NCBI GenBank assembly: GCA_035623335.1
Contig: DASPTQ010000194.1
Span: forward strand, 7,437 to 71,436
DNA from: JAFAGX01 sp035623335
GTDB taxonomy: Bacteria > Acidobacteriota > Terriglobia > Terriglobales > Acidobacteriaceae
Direction: 5' to 3'
DNA length: 64,000 bases
Part shown: positions 15,423 through 25,263 of the stretch, piece by piece
Numbering within the stretch: the first letter of the stretch is position 1
Layout: every line of letters starts with the position of its first letter
Translations under genes and position numbers: made by a program
The notes under the pieces: generated by a model
Seen by the model: the letters and a program-made list of their open reading frames with translations, nothing else
The model's database searches: none
What the model was told of the DNA's origin: nothing

Positions 15423-17960
15423 TTACTCAGTTCTCAAGGCGCGAAGGGGATCGACGCTGGCCGCCCTCTGCGCGGGGATGAGAGCCGCCACGAGAGCGGC
15501 CAACGACAGCACGGCGGTCGTTCCCAGCAGGATCGTCGGATCATAGGGTGTAACCCCGAACAACTGCGCCGCCATGGCGCGTCCACCGAGGATGGTCGCG
15601 GGAATGCCAATGGCCAGCCCGATCCCGACTTCGAGGAATGCTTCCCGCAGCACCAGTCGCAAGACGCTGAGCCGGTCCGCACCCAGGGCCATGCGAACTC
15701 CGATTTCCCGGGTGCGACGCTCGACCCAATAGGCGGTCACGCCATACAGGCCGACCGAAGCCAGAACCAGAGCCAAAGCGCCGAAGAGCGAGGTCAGTTT
15801 CGCGATCATCCTCTGCTGGGAGAAGTTTTCTTCCACCTGATCGGCGAAGCTGGAGAAGTCCACCACGGCGAGGTCGGGATTCACCTCAGCCAAAGCACGT
15901 CGCACCTGGGGCTCTAAACCAGGCACGCTTCCCAGGGCTTTCAACACGATCGCATTCAGGTAATGCGAACGGTCCTCGAAGTTCACCGCCCGGGAATCTT
16001 CATAGTTCGTACGCTGCAAAGCGGGCAGAAAAAACATGGGCCGCATCTTGGTGGTGGGATCCCAATACATGGTGTCTTCGGTAATGCCGACGATTTCGAA
16101 GACTCCGGCAAACTTCATATCCAGATCGCCGAAGTGCTTTCCGATCGGGTTTCGGTCTTTGAAGAACCGCCTGGCAAAGGTCTGGTTCACGACGGCGACC
16201 AGTCGCGTGTTCGCCGTGTCCTGATCGGTAAAGGCTCGGCCGGCAACGATTTTGGTTCCGATAGTCTCGAAGTAGTCGTCGCTGACGCGTGCCCACGACG
16301 AGTCGTTCTGATCGCTATCTGGCGGGGGAGGAGCTTGCCCTTCGAGGTAGATGGTTTCGCCCCAGTTGTCTCCTTGCATGGGACTGTAGAGCGAAAAACT
16401 GACTTGGTCTACGCCAGGGATGGCTGTCAGATTCTGATGAAGCTGGCGATAGAGCTGATCGAGCTGCGCTGGCCGGTATCCAGCTAGGTTCGGATCAAAT
16501 TGCACGATATAGCGGTTGGCCGTCTCGAAGCCGAAGTGCTGATTGTGCATCTTGCGCAAGCTCTGAATCAGCAACCCCGCAGCGCACAGCAGGATGAGCG
16601 AAAGCGCGGCTTGTCCTACGACCAGCGCTCCCTGCGTCCAACTGTCGCGTCCGGCCGTTGAGCGGTTGCCTCCCCGCAGCGCATCGCTCGGGTCGGCCGA
16701 TGCGGTCTTCCAGGCCGGAGCAACTCCAAACAGGACTCCGGTCACGAGCGCCACCGCGAAAGTAAAGCCCAGCACGGTCCAGGAAGGGGTTGCACTGATG
16801 GCGACGTGGATCTTTGAAAACGCCAGATGCAGGATCAGACGGGTGCCGGCAAAAGCCAAGGCGACGCCGAGCATTCCCCCGAACCAGGCCAACACCACGC
16901 TTTCCGTCAGTACTTGCCCGATCTGCCGCGATCGTGGGGCGCCCAGGGCCGCCCGGATGGAAGTTTGCTGCTGCCGATTGGCGGCTCGAACGAGCATCAA
17001 GTTGGCCACGTTAGCGCAAGCGATCAACAGCACAAACCCGGAAATTGCCAGCAGCATACGCAGTCCTGCTTCGTACTGGTCGCGCAAACGTCGCACTCCC
17101 GCACCGCCCGGCGAGAGGTGCAGGGTTTGCTTCGGCACCAGCGCCCGTTCCTCGGAACGCAGCTTGCTTACCGGGCTCAACAGCCACTGCTGGAGCTCCA
17201 ACTGCATCTGGGCTTCCACCTTTTTTCGATCCGCACCCGGTTTCATTCGGCCGATCAAGTCCAGCCAATCCTGCTGAGGGAAATCAAGAATACTGCTCGC
17301 ACCGGCGAGCATTGGCTCATCGGAAAGGGGAATCCAGAAAGCGGGGGGATTCTGCAGTCGGTCGCCAAAAAATCCGGGTGGCGTGACTCCGATGACGGTG
17401 AAGGGATGGCCGTCGATCAGGAAGCTCGCCCCCACCACCGATGGGTCCTGCCCGTACTTCTGCTGCCAGGTTCGATAATTCATGACCACCACGGGCTCGG
17501 CTCCCTTGTGGTCATCCTGCGGCGTCAGCAGTCTTCCCAGATAGGCGCCAATTCCCAAGGTGGAGAAATAGTTCCCTGAGACGTATTCGCCCGGCTGCGA
17601 CTCGGGCAGTTGGGCACTTCCGCTGCGGCGCACACCGACCAGGCTCTCCCCCGCCTGCAAGGAGGCCAGCTCGACGAACCCCTCGGTCCCGTCCCGAAAG
17701 GTCCTGTACTTGTCATAGGAAAACAGTGACCAATCATCCTGTAGACCGCCGTTCACACAGCAGTTTTCTACGTCGCCGACGCGATAGAGTTCACTCGGTT
17801 TCACCACCGGCAAGGACTTGAGCAGTACGGCGTCGACGAGAGTAAAGATCGCAGTCGTCGCCCCGATTCCGAGCGCCAGCGTCAGCACGGCTGTAATCGT
17901 GAAGCCTGGGGCAGCGGCGAATTGCCTTAGCGCGTACCCGACATCTTCCTTGAGCTGCAT
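15423..17960 (-). CDS. ABC transporter permease, acidobacterial duplicated orphan permease (ADOP) family
   Basis: Inner-membrane permease of 845 residues related to MacB/FtsX permeases, with two MacB-type periplasmic core regions and two FtsX-like membrane blocks. The N-terminus MQLKEDVGYALRQFAAAPGF is typical of the family, followed by a span at ~20-45. Three-span blocks lie near 370-500 and 720-840, the latter with RRTREIGVRMALGAD. TGGAGAAG a few bases before ATG 17960 supports this start over an upstream extension. No ATPase gene is adjacent, as usual for ADOP genes, which occur as orphans mainly in Acidobacteriota (from recall). Substrate unknown. Confidence 0.9.
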   Translation of the reverse strand: MQLKEDVGYALRQFAAAPGFTITAVLTLALGIGATTAIFTLVDAVLLKSLPVVKPSELYRVGDVENCCVNGGLQDDWSLFSYDKYRTFRDGTEGFVELASLQAGESLVGVRRSGSAQLPESQPGEYVSGNYFSTLGIGAYLGRLLTPQDDHKGAEPVVVMNYRTWQQKYGQDPSVVGASFLIDGHPFTVIGVTPPGFFGDRLQNPPAFWIPLSDEPMLAGASSILDFPQQDWLDLIGRMKPGADRKKVEAQMQLELQQWLLSPVSKLRSEERALVPKQTLHLSPGGAGVRRLRDQYEAGLRMLLAISGFVLLIACANVANLMLVRAANRQQQTSIRAALGAPRSRQIGQVLTESVVLAWFGGMLGVALAFAGTRLILHLAFSKIHVAISATPSWTVLGFTFAVALVTGVLFGVAPAWKTASADPSDALRGGNRSTAGRDSWTQGALVVGQAALSLILLCAAGLLIQSLRKMHNQHFGFETANRYIVQFDPNLAGYRPAQLDQLYRQLHQNLTAIPGVDQVSFSLYSPMQGDNWGETIYLEGQAPPPPDSDQNDSSWARVSDDYFETIGTKIVAGRAFTDQDTANTRLVAVVNQTFARRFFKDRNPIGKHFGDLDMKFAGVFEIVGITEDTMYWDPTTKMRPMFFLPALQRTNYEDSRAVNFEDRSHYLNAIVLKALGSVPGLEPQVRRALAEVNPDLAVVDFSSFADQVEENFSQQRMIAKLTSLFGALALVLASVGLYGVTAYWVERRTREIGVRMALGADRLSVLRLVLREAFLEVGIGLAIGIPATILGGRAMAAQLFGVTPYDPTILLGTTAVLSLAALVAALIPAQRAASVDPLRALRTE

Positions 17961-18072
17961 GTCTTCTCCAGGGTACGGGGGGTCACATCCGAAGTGTTCG
18001 ATGTATGGACGCTCACCGCGACGGTTTGTGAGCGAGGTCCAGCCGGCGTAGGCGCCATCGAGGGAACCACAT

Positions 18073-19197
18073 CTAGTTCGAAATGTCGACCAAAGAAGAA
18101 GAACGACCGGGCAGGAAGGGACGATCGGTGATTTGCCCATCAAATTTCCGCGCCCACCGGCCGGGGATTGGCGTGGCGCAGGACGGACAGGCTCCGTTAG
18201 CAGTAAGCCGATATTGCTCGATAAAGTAGCCGTAGCGGCGGATCAGGGTAGTGCCGCACTGATGGCAGTGGGTGTTCTCCTGTTCTCCCACCCTGCCCGG
18301 CAGGTTTCCCGCATAAATGTACTTCAAACCGGCATTCTTGCCGATGTGTGCCGCCCGTAACAGATCCTCGGGACGCGTGTTATCGGGGTCTTCCATCTTG
18401 TAATCCTTATGAAACGCAGTGACATGCCAGGGAATGTTCGGCGATATGTTTACCAGGAAGTCGGCCAATCGCCGCAGTTCGTCGTCCGAGTCATTGAAGT
18501 CGGGAATCAGCAGGGTGACAATTTCAAGCCACAGACCCAGGTCGTGGAGGCGACGGATAGTGTCGAGAATTGGTTGAATCCGTCCCCCGAGCTGGTGATA
18601 GTGGCGGTCGTCGAAACTCTTCAAGTCCACCTTGTAAAGGTCGATCCAGGGACGCAAGTACTCGAGGACTTGGGGCGTTCCGTTGCCGTTTGAAACGAAA
18701 CCCGTCACCAGGCCCGCAGCCTTGGCTTCTTTGAAGATCGCCACCGCCCACTCGCTGGTAATGAGCGGCTCGTTGTAGGTGCTGACCAGAATCTTTGCGC
18801 CTTGGCGGAGCGCCTCTTCAACCAAGGCTTGGGGGGATGCCGATAGCGGCGGGGAAACAGCGCGGGGATCTCGTAAGGCTTGAGAAGTTACCCAGTTCTG
18901 GCAGTAGGCACAATGCAAATCGCATCCCAGCATGCCAAAGCTGTAGGCCAGCGCGCCTGGGTAGGCATGGAAGAAGGGCTTCTTCTCCACCGGATCGCAT
19001 TGTGCGCCCCCGACGTAGCCCCAGGGCACGTAGAGGGTGCCGCCGCGATTGAAGCGGACCTTGCAGACACCGGGCTGACCCTCCGGAATCGGGCAGCAAT
19101 GGCCGCAGGCGTAACAGCGCACCCGATTGCGGTCGAGCCGCTCATACAGCTCGCCCTCGCGAACCTGCTCATAGACGATATCCTTGAGCGTCGACAC
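18073..19197 (-). CDS. amrS: AmrS-like radical SAM protein (AmmeMemoRadiSam system)
   Basis: A 374-residue radical SAM enzyme with the [4Fe-4S] motif CDLHCAYC near residues 92-99. An N-terminal Cys-rich segment (CYACGHCCPIPEGQPGVC) and a C-terminal Cys pair set (CHQCG, CPSC) follow the AmrS/PflA-like pattern. The chemistry of the AmmeMemoRadiSam trio is not established. GTG 19197 is chosen because GAAGGG lies about 7 bases upstream and it starts the conserved STLKDIVYE. The usual partners, MEMO-like and AMMECR1-like genes, are not next to it in this window. It sits between a GAF/Sel1 protein and the ADOP permease on the same strand. Confidence 0.85.
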   Translation of the reverse strand: MSTLKDIVYEQVREGELYERLDRNRVRCYACGHCCPIPEGQPGVCKVRFNRGGTLYVPWGYVGGAQCDPVEKKPFFHAYPGALAYSFGMLGCDLHCAYCQNWVTSQALRDPRAVSPPLSASPQALVEEALRQGAKILVSTYNEPLITSEWAVAIFKEAKAAGLVTGFVSNGNGTPQVLEYLRPWIDLYKVDLKSFDDRHYHQLGGRIQPILDTIRRLHDLGLWLEIVTLLIPDFNDSDDELRRLADFLVNISPNIPWHVTAFHKDYKMEDPDNTRPEDLLRAAHIGKNAGLKYIYAGNLPGRVGEQENTHCHQCGTTLIRRYGYFIEQYRLTANGACPSCATPIPGRWARKFDGQITDRPFLPGRSSSLVDISN

Positions 19198-19264
19198 CGG
19201 GAACCCTTCTCTCTGTATTTTAAACCGGGAAGCGCTTGGGATGGAGCCTGCGGGGGCGCGATCT

Positions 19265-20884
19265 TCATTGCTCCGTGGATCCGCCGAGCGGGGACGATGG
19301 GCGATGCTGGGCCATCCAGTTATTGGCCTGCTGCTGGGCATCGAGAATCTGGCTGTGCTTCAACCGTGATGCCAGCAAAGCCACACGAGATTTACTGGCT
19401 TCATCGCCTCCGGTTTTCGCCAGAATCGACCAGAAATAGGCTTTCACGGGATCTGCCGGAACGCTGCGTCCGGCCCAATAATAGGCGCCCAGCATGCCTT
19501 GCGCGCCGGGTTCGTCCTGCTCTGCCGCCTTGTTGAACCAGTGAACCGCCTCCTGGTCATCTTGCGGCACTCCGTCCCCCGTCTCGTAGCGGACGCCCAA
19601 GGCGAACTGGGCCGCGGCGTCCCCTTGATCGGCCAATTGCAGCAACTCCGGCAACCCCGTCGTTCGTTGCTTCATAGGCGGGTCCAGGGGTCGAAGGCTA
19701 ACCGAGGTTGCCGGCCCGGCCGTCGTTTGACTCGAACTCCGGTGACTCGAACTCCGGCTATCGACTTCCCAGATTCTGATCACCCCGAAAATGACGAAGG
19801 AGACGGTGATTGCGACCTTGATCAACAGGCCCATCCACCGCGCCAGCTGAGGCGCGCTCTCCTCGGATGGGGCTTCGTCGAGGTCAATCTTCTCGACCGG
19901 CGCTTCGGTGGGAGAATCGGCTGGCGATCGAACCAGGGTGCCAGTTGCTGCGGCCATCTTTGCCAAGCGCAGAAGAATCAACTCATCTTCCGGTCCGAAT
20001 GCCTGCGGGCGTCGGGAAAACACTTCGAGCAACCCGATGATGACGGATTGCGAGCGGATGGGTACGGCGAGTATCGAGCGCAGTCCGATCGCGCGGCAAC
20101 TCGCGTGGTCCACGCGGGGGTCGGTGTCGGAATCGTCGCAGCGCAAGGGCGAGCCGCTGCGCACACATTCCCCGGAAAAGCCTGACCCGATCCTGAAGTG
20201 CGTGCCGCTGGGGGGAGCATCGTCGACACTGGCTCGGCAAACCATCTCCTCGCCCTCGGCTAACGCCAAGGCGGCGCCGCTCGCTTGCGTAAATTCCTGC
20301 GCCCTACGAGCAATCAGATGCAAGGCGAGATCCCGATCGCCTCCGACCGCCTCCAATTCCGGCTGCACTGCTTCGACGGCGGCGAGAAGGGTTGTGTAAT
20401 CCGGCTGCGCAGGGGTGCTCAGATGCTCCAGGGCGGCGATCGGAGTCGCATCCGTTCCTAGGCTCCCGCGCGGAACCGATTGGGCGATCGGGCGCTGCGG
20501 AATTGCCTCCGCAGCCTTGGCGATTCGGCTGAAGAGCCAAAGCCTCAGGGCACTAAGCGATTCCTCCGGCAGGGCATAAAACCGAAGCCCGGCGCGCCCG
20601 GACGCGTCCGTCCTGACCACCTCGACGTCGGCCCGGATCAGGCTCTGGCTGTACGGCAATCTCAGCAGGGAGGTTCGCCGCTGCCCGGGCTCGAGCGGAA
20701 ACGACGGCTGAATGCCCATGCCATTCTCGCTGAGATCGACAATCTTCATCCGCGCCGGCGGCTGGGTGCTGGCCGTTCCGACCAGGCTGGCATAGGCAGA
20801 GAGCTGGAGCTTATAGCGCACACTCCGACGACGATCGCACATCTCTAAGCCAATCTCAGCCGGACTAGCGCGTGCAGACCGCAT
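19265..20884 (-). CDS. PilZ-GAF-transmembrane-Sel1 repeat protein
   Basis: A 539-residue multi-domain protein. Residues ~16-120 are PilZ (RRRSVRYK near the start and DLSENGMGI matching DxSxxG). Residues ~180-325 are a GAF domain (GSGFSGECV, RCDDSDTDPRVD, CRAIGLRSILAVP). One membrane span lies at ~350-370, and Sel1 repeats occupy ~415-500 (AAQFALGVRYETGDGVPQDD and following AVHWFNKAAEQ). It probably couples a cytoplasmic second-messenger signal to periplasmic protein contacts. ATG 20884 has AAAGGG 6 bases upstream; MCDRRRSV is an alternative internal start. The GAF domain is a close paralogue of those at 9138-11357 and 20956-21774. Confidence 0.82.
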   Translation of the reverse strand: MRSARASPAEIGLEMCDRRRSVRYKLQLSAYASLVGTASTQPPARMKIVDLSENGMGIQPSFPLEPGQRRTSLLRLPYSQSLIRADVEVVRTDASGRAGLRFYALPEESLSALRLWLFSRIAKAAEAIPQRPIAQSVPRGSLGTDATPIAALEHLSTPAQPDYTTLLAAVEAVQPELEAVGGDRDLALHLIARRAQEFTQASGAALALAEGEEMVCRASVDDAPPSGTHFRIGSGFSGECVRSGSPLRCDDSDTDPRVDHASCRAIGLRSILAVPIRSQSVIIGLLEVFSRRPQAFGPEDELILLRLAKMAAATGTLVRSPADSPTEAPVEKIDLDEAPSEESAPQLARWMGLLIKVAITVSFVIFGVIRIWEVDSRSSSHRSSSQTTAGPATSVSLRPLDPPMKQRTTGLPELLQLADQGDAAAQFALGVRYETGDGVPQDDQEAVHWFNKAAEQDEPGAQGMLGAYYWAGRSVPADPVKAYFWSILAKTGGDEASKSRVALLASRLKHSQILDAQQQANNWMAQHRPSSPLGGSTEQ

Positions 20885-20955
20885 GGAGGCCCTTTATATC
20901 ATATTATCCCAAGGAGATAGCGCGGGAACAGGGGAGAGCCTTCCCTGACACCCGG

Positions 20956-21774
20956 CTAAAGCGACTTGCGCCGGCTGGCTCGCCCCAGGCTGGCAAGCCG
21001 ACTCATGGCGGCCACCATCGTGCTCGAAAAAAGTTCGATGGTCGCAATGTCGCGCTTATCGAACGCGTAAGGAGTGACGGACAGTACCTCGAAGACTCCG
21101 ATCATTCGGCGATAATGGCGCAGGGGAGCAGCCAACACGGAGCGCACTCCCAAGCGGCGGCACGAGGCAAGGTCGACGCTGGAATTTCTTTCCGTATCCT
21201 GGCAAAGTACAACTTCGCCCGTGCGAACACAATCGGCCGTGATGCCGGCGTCGGTCTGCAAACGAACCCCGAGGTCAGGGGCGGTGCGGCCGGTGCGGGC
21301 GCGGCAGACCATTTCCTCGCCCTGGCGCAAGGCGATGGCGGCGCCGGTCGCTCCCGTCAAGGCCTGCGCCCGTTCGGCAATGATTTGGATCGCGGGCTCC
21401 AAATCGATTTCGCTGGGACAGAGTTCGTGCCCGAGGTGGGGGCGCGCCGCGGGGGCCGCCACCGACGCCTGAGCACGGGCGTGATGACGAGAGGGCGCCA
21501 GGGTCGCGAAGGAGGCGGGCAATTGGTGTTCCGGCGTGGCCGCAGGGACGGTGCGGACAAGGTCACGCACCAATCGATCGAGCTCATTATCGGTGATCAA
21601 CCGCGCCCTCGTTTGCCCTCGCAGGGATCCACCCAAAATACGTGACAAGCTCAATAAAGCCTGACTACCACAGGCAAAACAAAAGGAGGTGGTGCTCCGA
21701 CTAATCAGCTCACATTGCGTGCAAAACACGGCGGTTTCAAGCGCGATACAACTCAGGTCCTGCTTCTCCGCCAT
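20956..21774 (-). CDS. GAF-domain protein with N-terminal zinc ribbon
   Basis: A 272-residue cytoplasmic protein. Near the N-terminus CTQC and, 11 residues on, CFACG form a four-Cys zinc-ribbon pattern. A variable linker leads to a GAF domain at ~130-265 (DAGITADCVRTGEVVLCQD, CRRLGVRSVLAAP). Start taken at MAEKQDLS (21774); an upstream extension to 21918 is open but poorly supported. It lies 71 bases upstream of the PilZ-GAF-Sel1 gene on the same strand, so the two are likely co-transcribed. Ligand unknown. Confidence 0.7.
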   Translation of the reverse strand: MAEKQDLSCIALETAVFCTQCELISRSTTSFCFACGSQALLSLSRILGGSLRGQTRARLITDNELDRLVRDLVRTVPAATPEHQLPASFATLAPSRHHARAQASVAAPAARPHLGHELCPSEIDLEPAIQIIAERAQALTGATGAAIALRQGEEMVCRARTGRTAPDLGVRLQTDAGITADCVRTGEVVLCQDTERNSSVDLASCRRLGVRSVLAAPLRHYRRMIGVFEVLSVTPYAFDKRDIATIELFSSTMVAAMSRLASLGRASRRKSL

Positions 21775-22285
21775 GGTTTTGGCATTCCTGAAGAACATGG
21801 TGAAGGAAAACATATATGGCAGGTGCCGCTCCAGGGAATGATAGACATGGTTCAGCCCGGTGATTGTTGTGGATAAGGAAACGCGCATCGCGTGCGCGCG
21901 GAAGGGAGAACTCAGCAACTTATGTTTTTAACAAACTCGACTCACCGCTCGCAGGTTACACCAAGAAGGCAAGCAAGGATCGCGACATGCCAACGCTCAA
22001 TCTCACGTGGCCAAGCCAAGAATCAAACCGAACGGCGATGGCATGCCGCTCCCTGCGGCCAGGCTTCGGCGCGATCTGTCCTCGCAGGAATCGGTGACGG
22101 CAGCGTAACCGGGAGATGAACACACGCTCACGCCGTCAGACCGTTCTCTGTGGCGTGCATCGGCTTTCGCCGTCCCGCGGTCCATGGCAAGATGGGGATA
22201 AGACGGAAGGCGGGAAACGAGAAGGAATCCTTGGTGGGTACCAGAGATTGCCCTCAGACTCGTGGCGACTTCAACTTAGCGAGTG
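21775..22285. other. Intergenic stretch between the zinc-ribbon GAF gene and flp pilin
   Basis: About 510 bases without a convincing gene. The part next to 21774 could hold an N-terminal extension and promoter of the GAF gene. No riboswitch or RNA gene was recognised. Confidence 0.4.
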
Positions 22286-22453
22286 CTACTGGCTAATCGA
22301 GCTCGCAACGGCCGAGAACACGTTGTTGGAATTCCCGCCAATCAAGCGGACCGTGCCGACCACAATGATCAGAATAACCGCCAGCATTACCGCGTATTCG
22401 GCAATGTCCTGACCTTGTTCTTCCAGCCAGATTTGATGGAACCAGCGCTGCAA
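22286..22453 (-). CDS. Flp/Fap-type pilin, orphan copy 1
   Basis: Small 55-residue pilin subunit. A short N-terminal segment precedes QGQDIAEYAVMLAVILIIVV, with the Glu-Tyr pair and hydrophobic helix typical of Flp pilins after prepilin-peptidase cleavage. TTG 22453 is chosen because AGGAGG lies 7 bases upstream; the longer open frame to 22576 is not pilin-like. No tad assembly genes lie nearby. It is 116 bases downstream of the NarL-type regulator on the same strand. A near-identical-size paralogue lies at 37706-37873. Confidence 0.85.
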   Translation of the reverse strand: MQRWFHQIWLEEQGQDIAEYAVMLAVILIIVVGTVRLIGGNSNNVFSAVASSISQ

Positions 22454-22569
22454 AAGACTGCCTCCTAGAAGGGGCAATTCCCAGCAAACCAGACGTTCGC
22501 GCCCCCTCTCCGCCACCCTAATGCTAGGTCTCGAGCCCCGACCCCTGCAATGGCACGACCGTGCCATGT

Positions 22570-23259
22570 TCAACATATTGGCTTTAGGGGCAAAGACTGG
22601 TTGACCGCGAATAAAGCCAACTCCAGTCGGGTGGAAACTCCCAGCTTGTCAAAAATGTTGCTAAGGTGGTGCTTTACCGTGTCTTCGCTGATCTTGAAAT
22701 ACTCGGCGATTTCCTTATTGGAATAGCCAGCCACCACGGCCGAAACGATCTCCAACTCCCGCGGCGTGAGCCCGAACTTCTTCTGCCTGGCTTCTTCCCC
22801 GGACGACTGGATGAGGTTACGAAGATACTGCATGAGGTTAGAGATGCTCTCCCGCCCCACCCAGTATTCTCCAGCCATGACCGTGTGAATGCTCTTGAGC
22901 AGAAGCTGGGTGGCAGAGTCCTTCAGAACCACACCCCGTGCCCCCAGCTGCAGGGCCTCGACAATCTGGCTTTTCTCGGCCGCCGCCGTGAGCAGTATGA
23001 CCCGGACCCCATTGGAGCCCGACCCTGCGCTCATCTCCCGCAAGGCTTCCAGCCCCGGGTGGCGGGGCATGGCTAGGTCGAGCAGCAGGATGTCGGGTCG
23101 CAGTTGACGAACCAGCTTGACGGCTTCGGCACCATCACAGGCTTCGCCCACCACCTTAAGATCCGGCTCGGTTTCGAGCAATCGCCGTAACCCATCCCGG
23201 AAAATGGGATGATCATCAGCGACCACGATGCGAATAGGATGCGATCTTCCTCTATCCAT
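22570..23259 (-). CDS. NarL/FixJ-family response regulator
   Basis: A 229-residue cytoplasmic transcription factor. The receiver domain has VVADDHPIF, the phospho-acceptor Asp in LLLDLAMPRH and the conserved Lys in LKDSA; the LuxR-type helix-turn-helix is LTPRELEIVSAVVAGYSNKE. ATG 23259 overlaps the end of the histidine-kinase gene by 8 bases, showing translational coupling and identifying the cognate kinase. The orphan Flp pilin gene lies directly downstream and is a candidate member of the same transcript. Confidence 0.93.
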   Translation of the reverse strand: MDRGRSHPIRIVVADDHPIFRDGLRRLLETEPDLKVVGEACDGAEAVKLVRQLRPDILLLDLAMPRHPGLEALREMSAGSGSNGVRVILLTAAAEKSQIVEALQLGARGVVLKDSATQLLLKSIHTVMAGEYWVGRESISNLMQYLRNLIQSSGEEARQKKFGLTPRELEIVSAVVAGYSNKEIAEYFKISEDTVKHHLSNIFDKLGVSTRLELALFAVNQSLPLKPIC

Positions 23260-25078
23260 GAATTGCGCCTTGTTGCTGTGGTACCGTGATCTCCAAGCGC
23301 GAGCCACGGCCCGGATTAGATTCTATCGTGAGTTCGCCATCAATCAAACGCACGCGCTCCTTGATTACCAACGGTCCCTTGCCCGTGCTGTCCAGCTCGC
23401 CGTGTGATAAGCGTCCTGCGAAAGGAAAGCCGCGGCCATCGTCTTCGATCTCCATTCTCCAGGTGCCGTTCCTCGCGCCCAGGCGAACCAAGACCCGCTG
23501 GGCCTGACTGTGTTTTCGAACGTTGACCAGCGCTTCTTGCACGATCCGCGCCACCTCGCGGCATACCGGTTGCGGCATATCCAGTTCCGTCAGCTCGGAG
23601 ATGAAACGGGCAGTAATTCCCGTCTCGCGCTGGAAGCGGTCCACACTGTCGTGAATCAGGCCGAGCAGCCGCTTGGCATCAACGTCGAGAGTCTTCATCT
23701 GCTGCATCAGTTCGCGCAACTTGAGGACTTCCTCCCGCAGCAGACCCTGGATGCGGCCCAGCTCGGGCGTGACCAGATCCGGCCGGGTCGAAGATTGCCG
23801 GCGCAGCACGTCCACCTGCATTTCCACGGCGATCAACGATTGCACCGCTCCATCATGCAATTCCCGAGCGAAACGGGCACGCTCGACCGCCCCGGCTCGC
23901 AGGCGCAAGCGGCGCAGCAAGAGCACATTGTAAACCGCCGGCCCGACCTGGCGTACCAGCTCCAGTAAGAAGTGTAGCTCTTCTTCGGTTTCGTTGGTGA
24001 GGGCTGGATCGAGCAGGAAAAGCCGTCCCCGCCACTCCTGCCCGAAGTCGAAGGACACTACGACCGCGCTCTGAAAGCGATGGGACTGTGCAAAACGCTC
24101 GAGAAACTTCGAACTGGGGTGCTCGATGCGATTACCCCCTTCATCGATGGCGAGGACGGCGACGGGTCCCTGGGATTGGCCGTCTGCTTCGGCATAGCAA
24201 ACCACCGCCTCGGTCTCGTGCAGGTAGATTTCACGATCCGCGGCCGTCGGCTCCAGCCAGCGAAAGGAGGCGACTCGCCTCTCCCCGCCGATTTCCGCGA
24301 CAAACACGCGGCGGCTCATGGACTCGAGAGAGGCGATCAGGAGGTGCTTGGCCCCGTACATCAAGAACAGTTCGGAGGCAATCGCCTGTAAAGTCTTGGA
24401 GACTCCCGCCTCGACACTGGCTTTGCTCAGGGTTCGATTGATCACCGCCTTTTCAGCCCGCAGCTGCTTTTGTTGCTCGGCCAGATACCCCAAGAGGAAA
24501 CCCAACACCAGCAAATACACGGAACGCATGAACAGGCTTTTGGGGTCGAAATAGGTGGCATCGTAGTGCAAGACGGGCCAATGGTAACGCTGGAGCAAAT
24601 CGTTCATTCTCACAAACAGCCCGGAGCGGACGCTAAAGCTTTCGATCCAGAGCAATACGACGGCCGCGGCCGCGGTGCTCACGGTCTCCCACAAACCCCA
24701 TCGGTAGGCGGCAGCCGCCAGCACAAACACAAAGAACACAAAGAAGGGGTTGCTGTCGCCAGCGGCGAAAAGGGAGATCAGAGCTGGCCAGATGATGTCG
24801 GCGCTGTGAACCAGCACTCGGAAGGCGGGGGTCGACTGCTGCCGCCAGCGCAAGAAAAAGATGATGATCATTCCTTGCGCGATATAGAAGGCCAGCAGAC
24901 CAATCGCCCACAAGGAGAAGCGGATCTCCCCTGGATTCATCCAGATGGCCACCAGAGCGGAAACCGCCAGAAAAACTCTGGCCGAAGCTAGCCATCGTTC
25001 GACCCGGCGCACCTCGCCCGGTCCCAGGGGCGCTCGTAACCTCCAGAGGAATCGACCTCGAACTGGCAAAACTGCCAA
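23252..25078 (-). CDS. Membrane sensor histidine kinase, NarX/HisKA_3 type
   Basis: A 608-residue kinase with about six N-terminal membrane spans (residues ~30-215) and a GAF-like sensory region (~225-395). The HisKA_3 phospho-acceptor is His in FARELHDGAVQSL. The ATPase domain carries VQEALVNVRKHS (N box) and IEDDGRGF (G1). It phosphorylates the overlapping NarL-type regulator. The start is not supported by an obvious ribosome binding site and could be internal, before the first span. Confidence 0.9.
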   Translation of the reverse strand: MAVLPVRGRFLWRLRAPLGPGEVRRVERWLASARVFLAVSALVAIWMNPGEIRFSLWAIGLLAFYIAQGMIIIFFLRWRQQSTPAFRVLVHSADIIWPALISLFAAGDSNPFFVFFVFVLAAAAYRWGLWETVSTAAAAVVLLWIESFSVRSGLFVRMNDLLQRYHWPVLHYDATYFDPKSLFMRSVYLLVLGFLLGYLAEQQKQLRAEKAVINRTLSKASVEAGVSKTLQAIASELFLMYGAKHLLIASLESMSRRVFVAEIGGERRVASFRWLEPTAADREIYLHETEAVVCYAEADGQSQGPVAVLAIDEGGNRIEHPSSKFLERFAQSHRFQSAVVVSFDFGQEWRGRLFLLDPALTNETEEELHFLLELVRQVGPAVYNVLLLRRLRLRAGAVERARFARELHDGAVQSLIAVEMQVDVLRRQSSTRPDLVTPELGRIQGLLREEVLKLRELMQQMKTLDVDAKRLLGLIHDSVDRFQRETGITARFISELTELDMPQPVCREVARIVQEALVNVRKHSQAQRVLVRLGARNGTWRMEIEDDGRGFPFAGRLSHGELDSTGKGPLVIKERVRLIDGELTIESNPGRGSRLEITVPQQQGAIHG

Positions 25079-25263
25079 GAGAATATGCCCCGCAGAATGC
25101 TGATGTCACGGATGATATTGATTTCTGAGTGCTAAGGGCAAGCAAAACTTTGGGTTGTAGCCTGCCCGGTGACCCTGAACCAGGGGTATGGTTTCGTTGC
25201 CTCTAGAAGATTACGGCAGTAACTTTCCCTCCTTCGGCGTACACCTACAATGAGACCACGTGT

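Noticed and set aside
21919..22285. Possible c-di-GMP riboswitch before GAF/PilZ genes
   Set aside because: The expected conserved loops of GEMM-I or GEMM-II were not found here or before the other PilZ genes.
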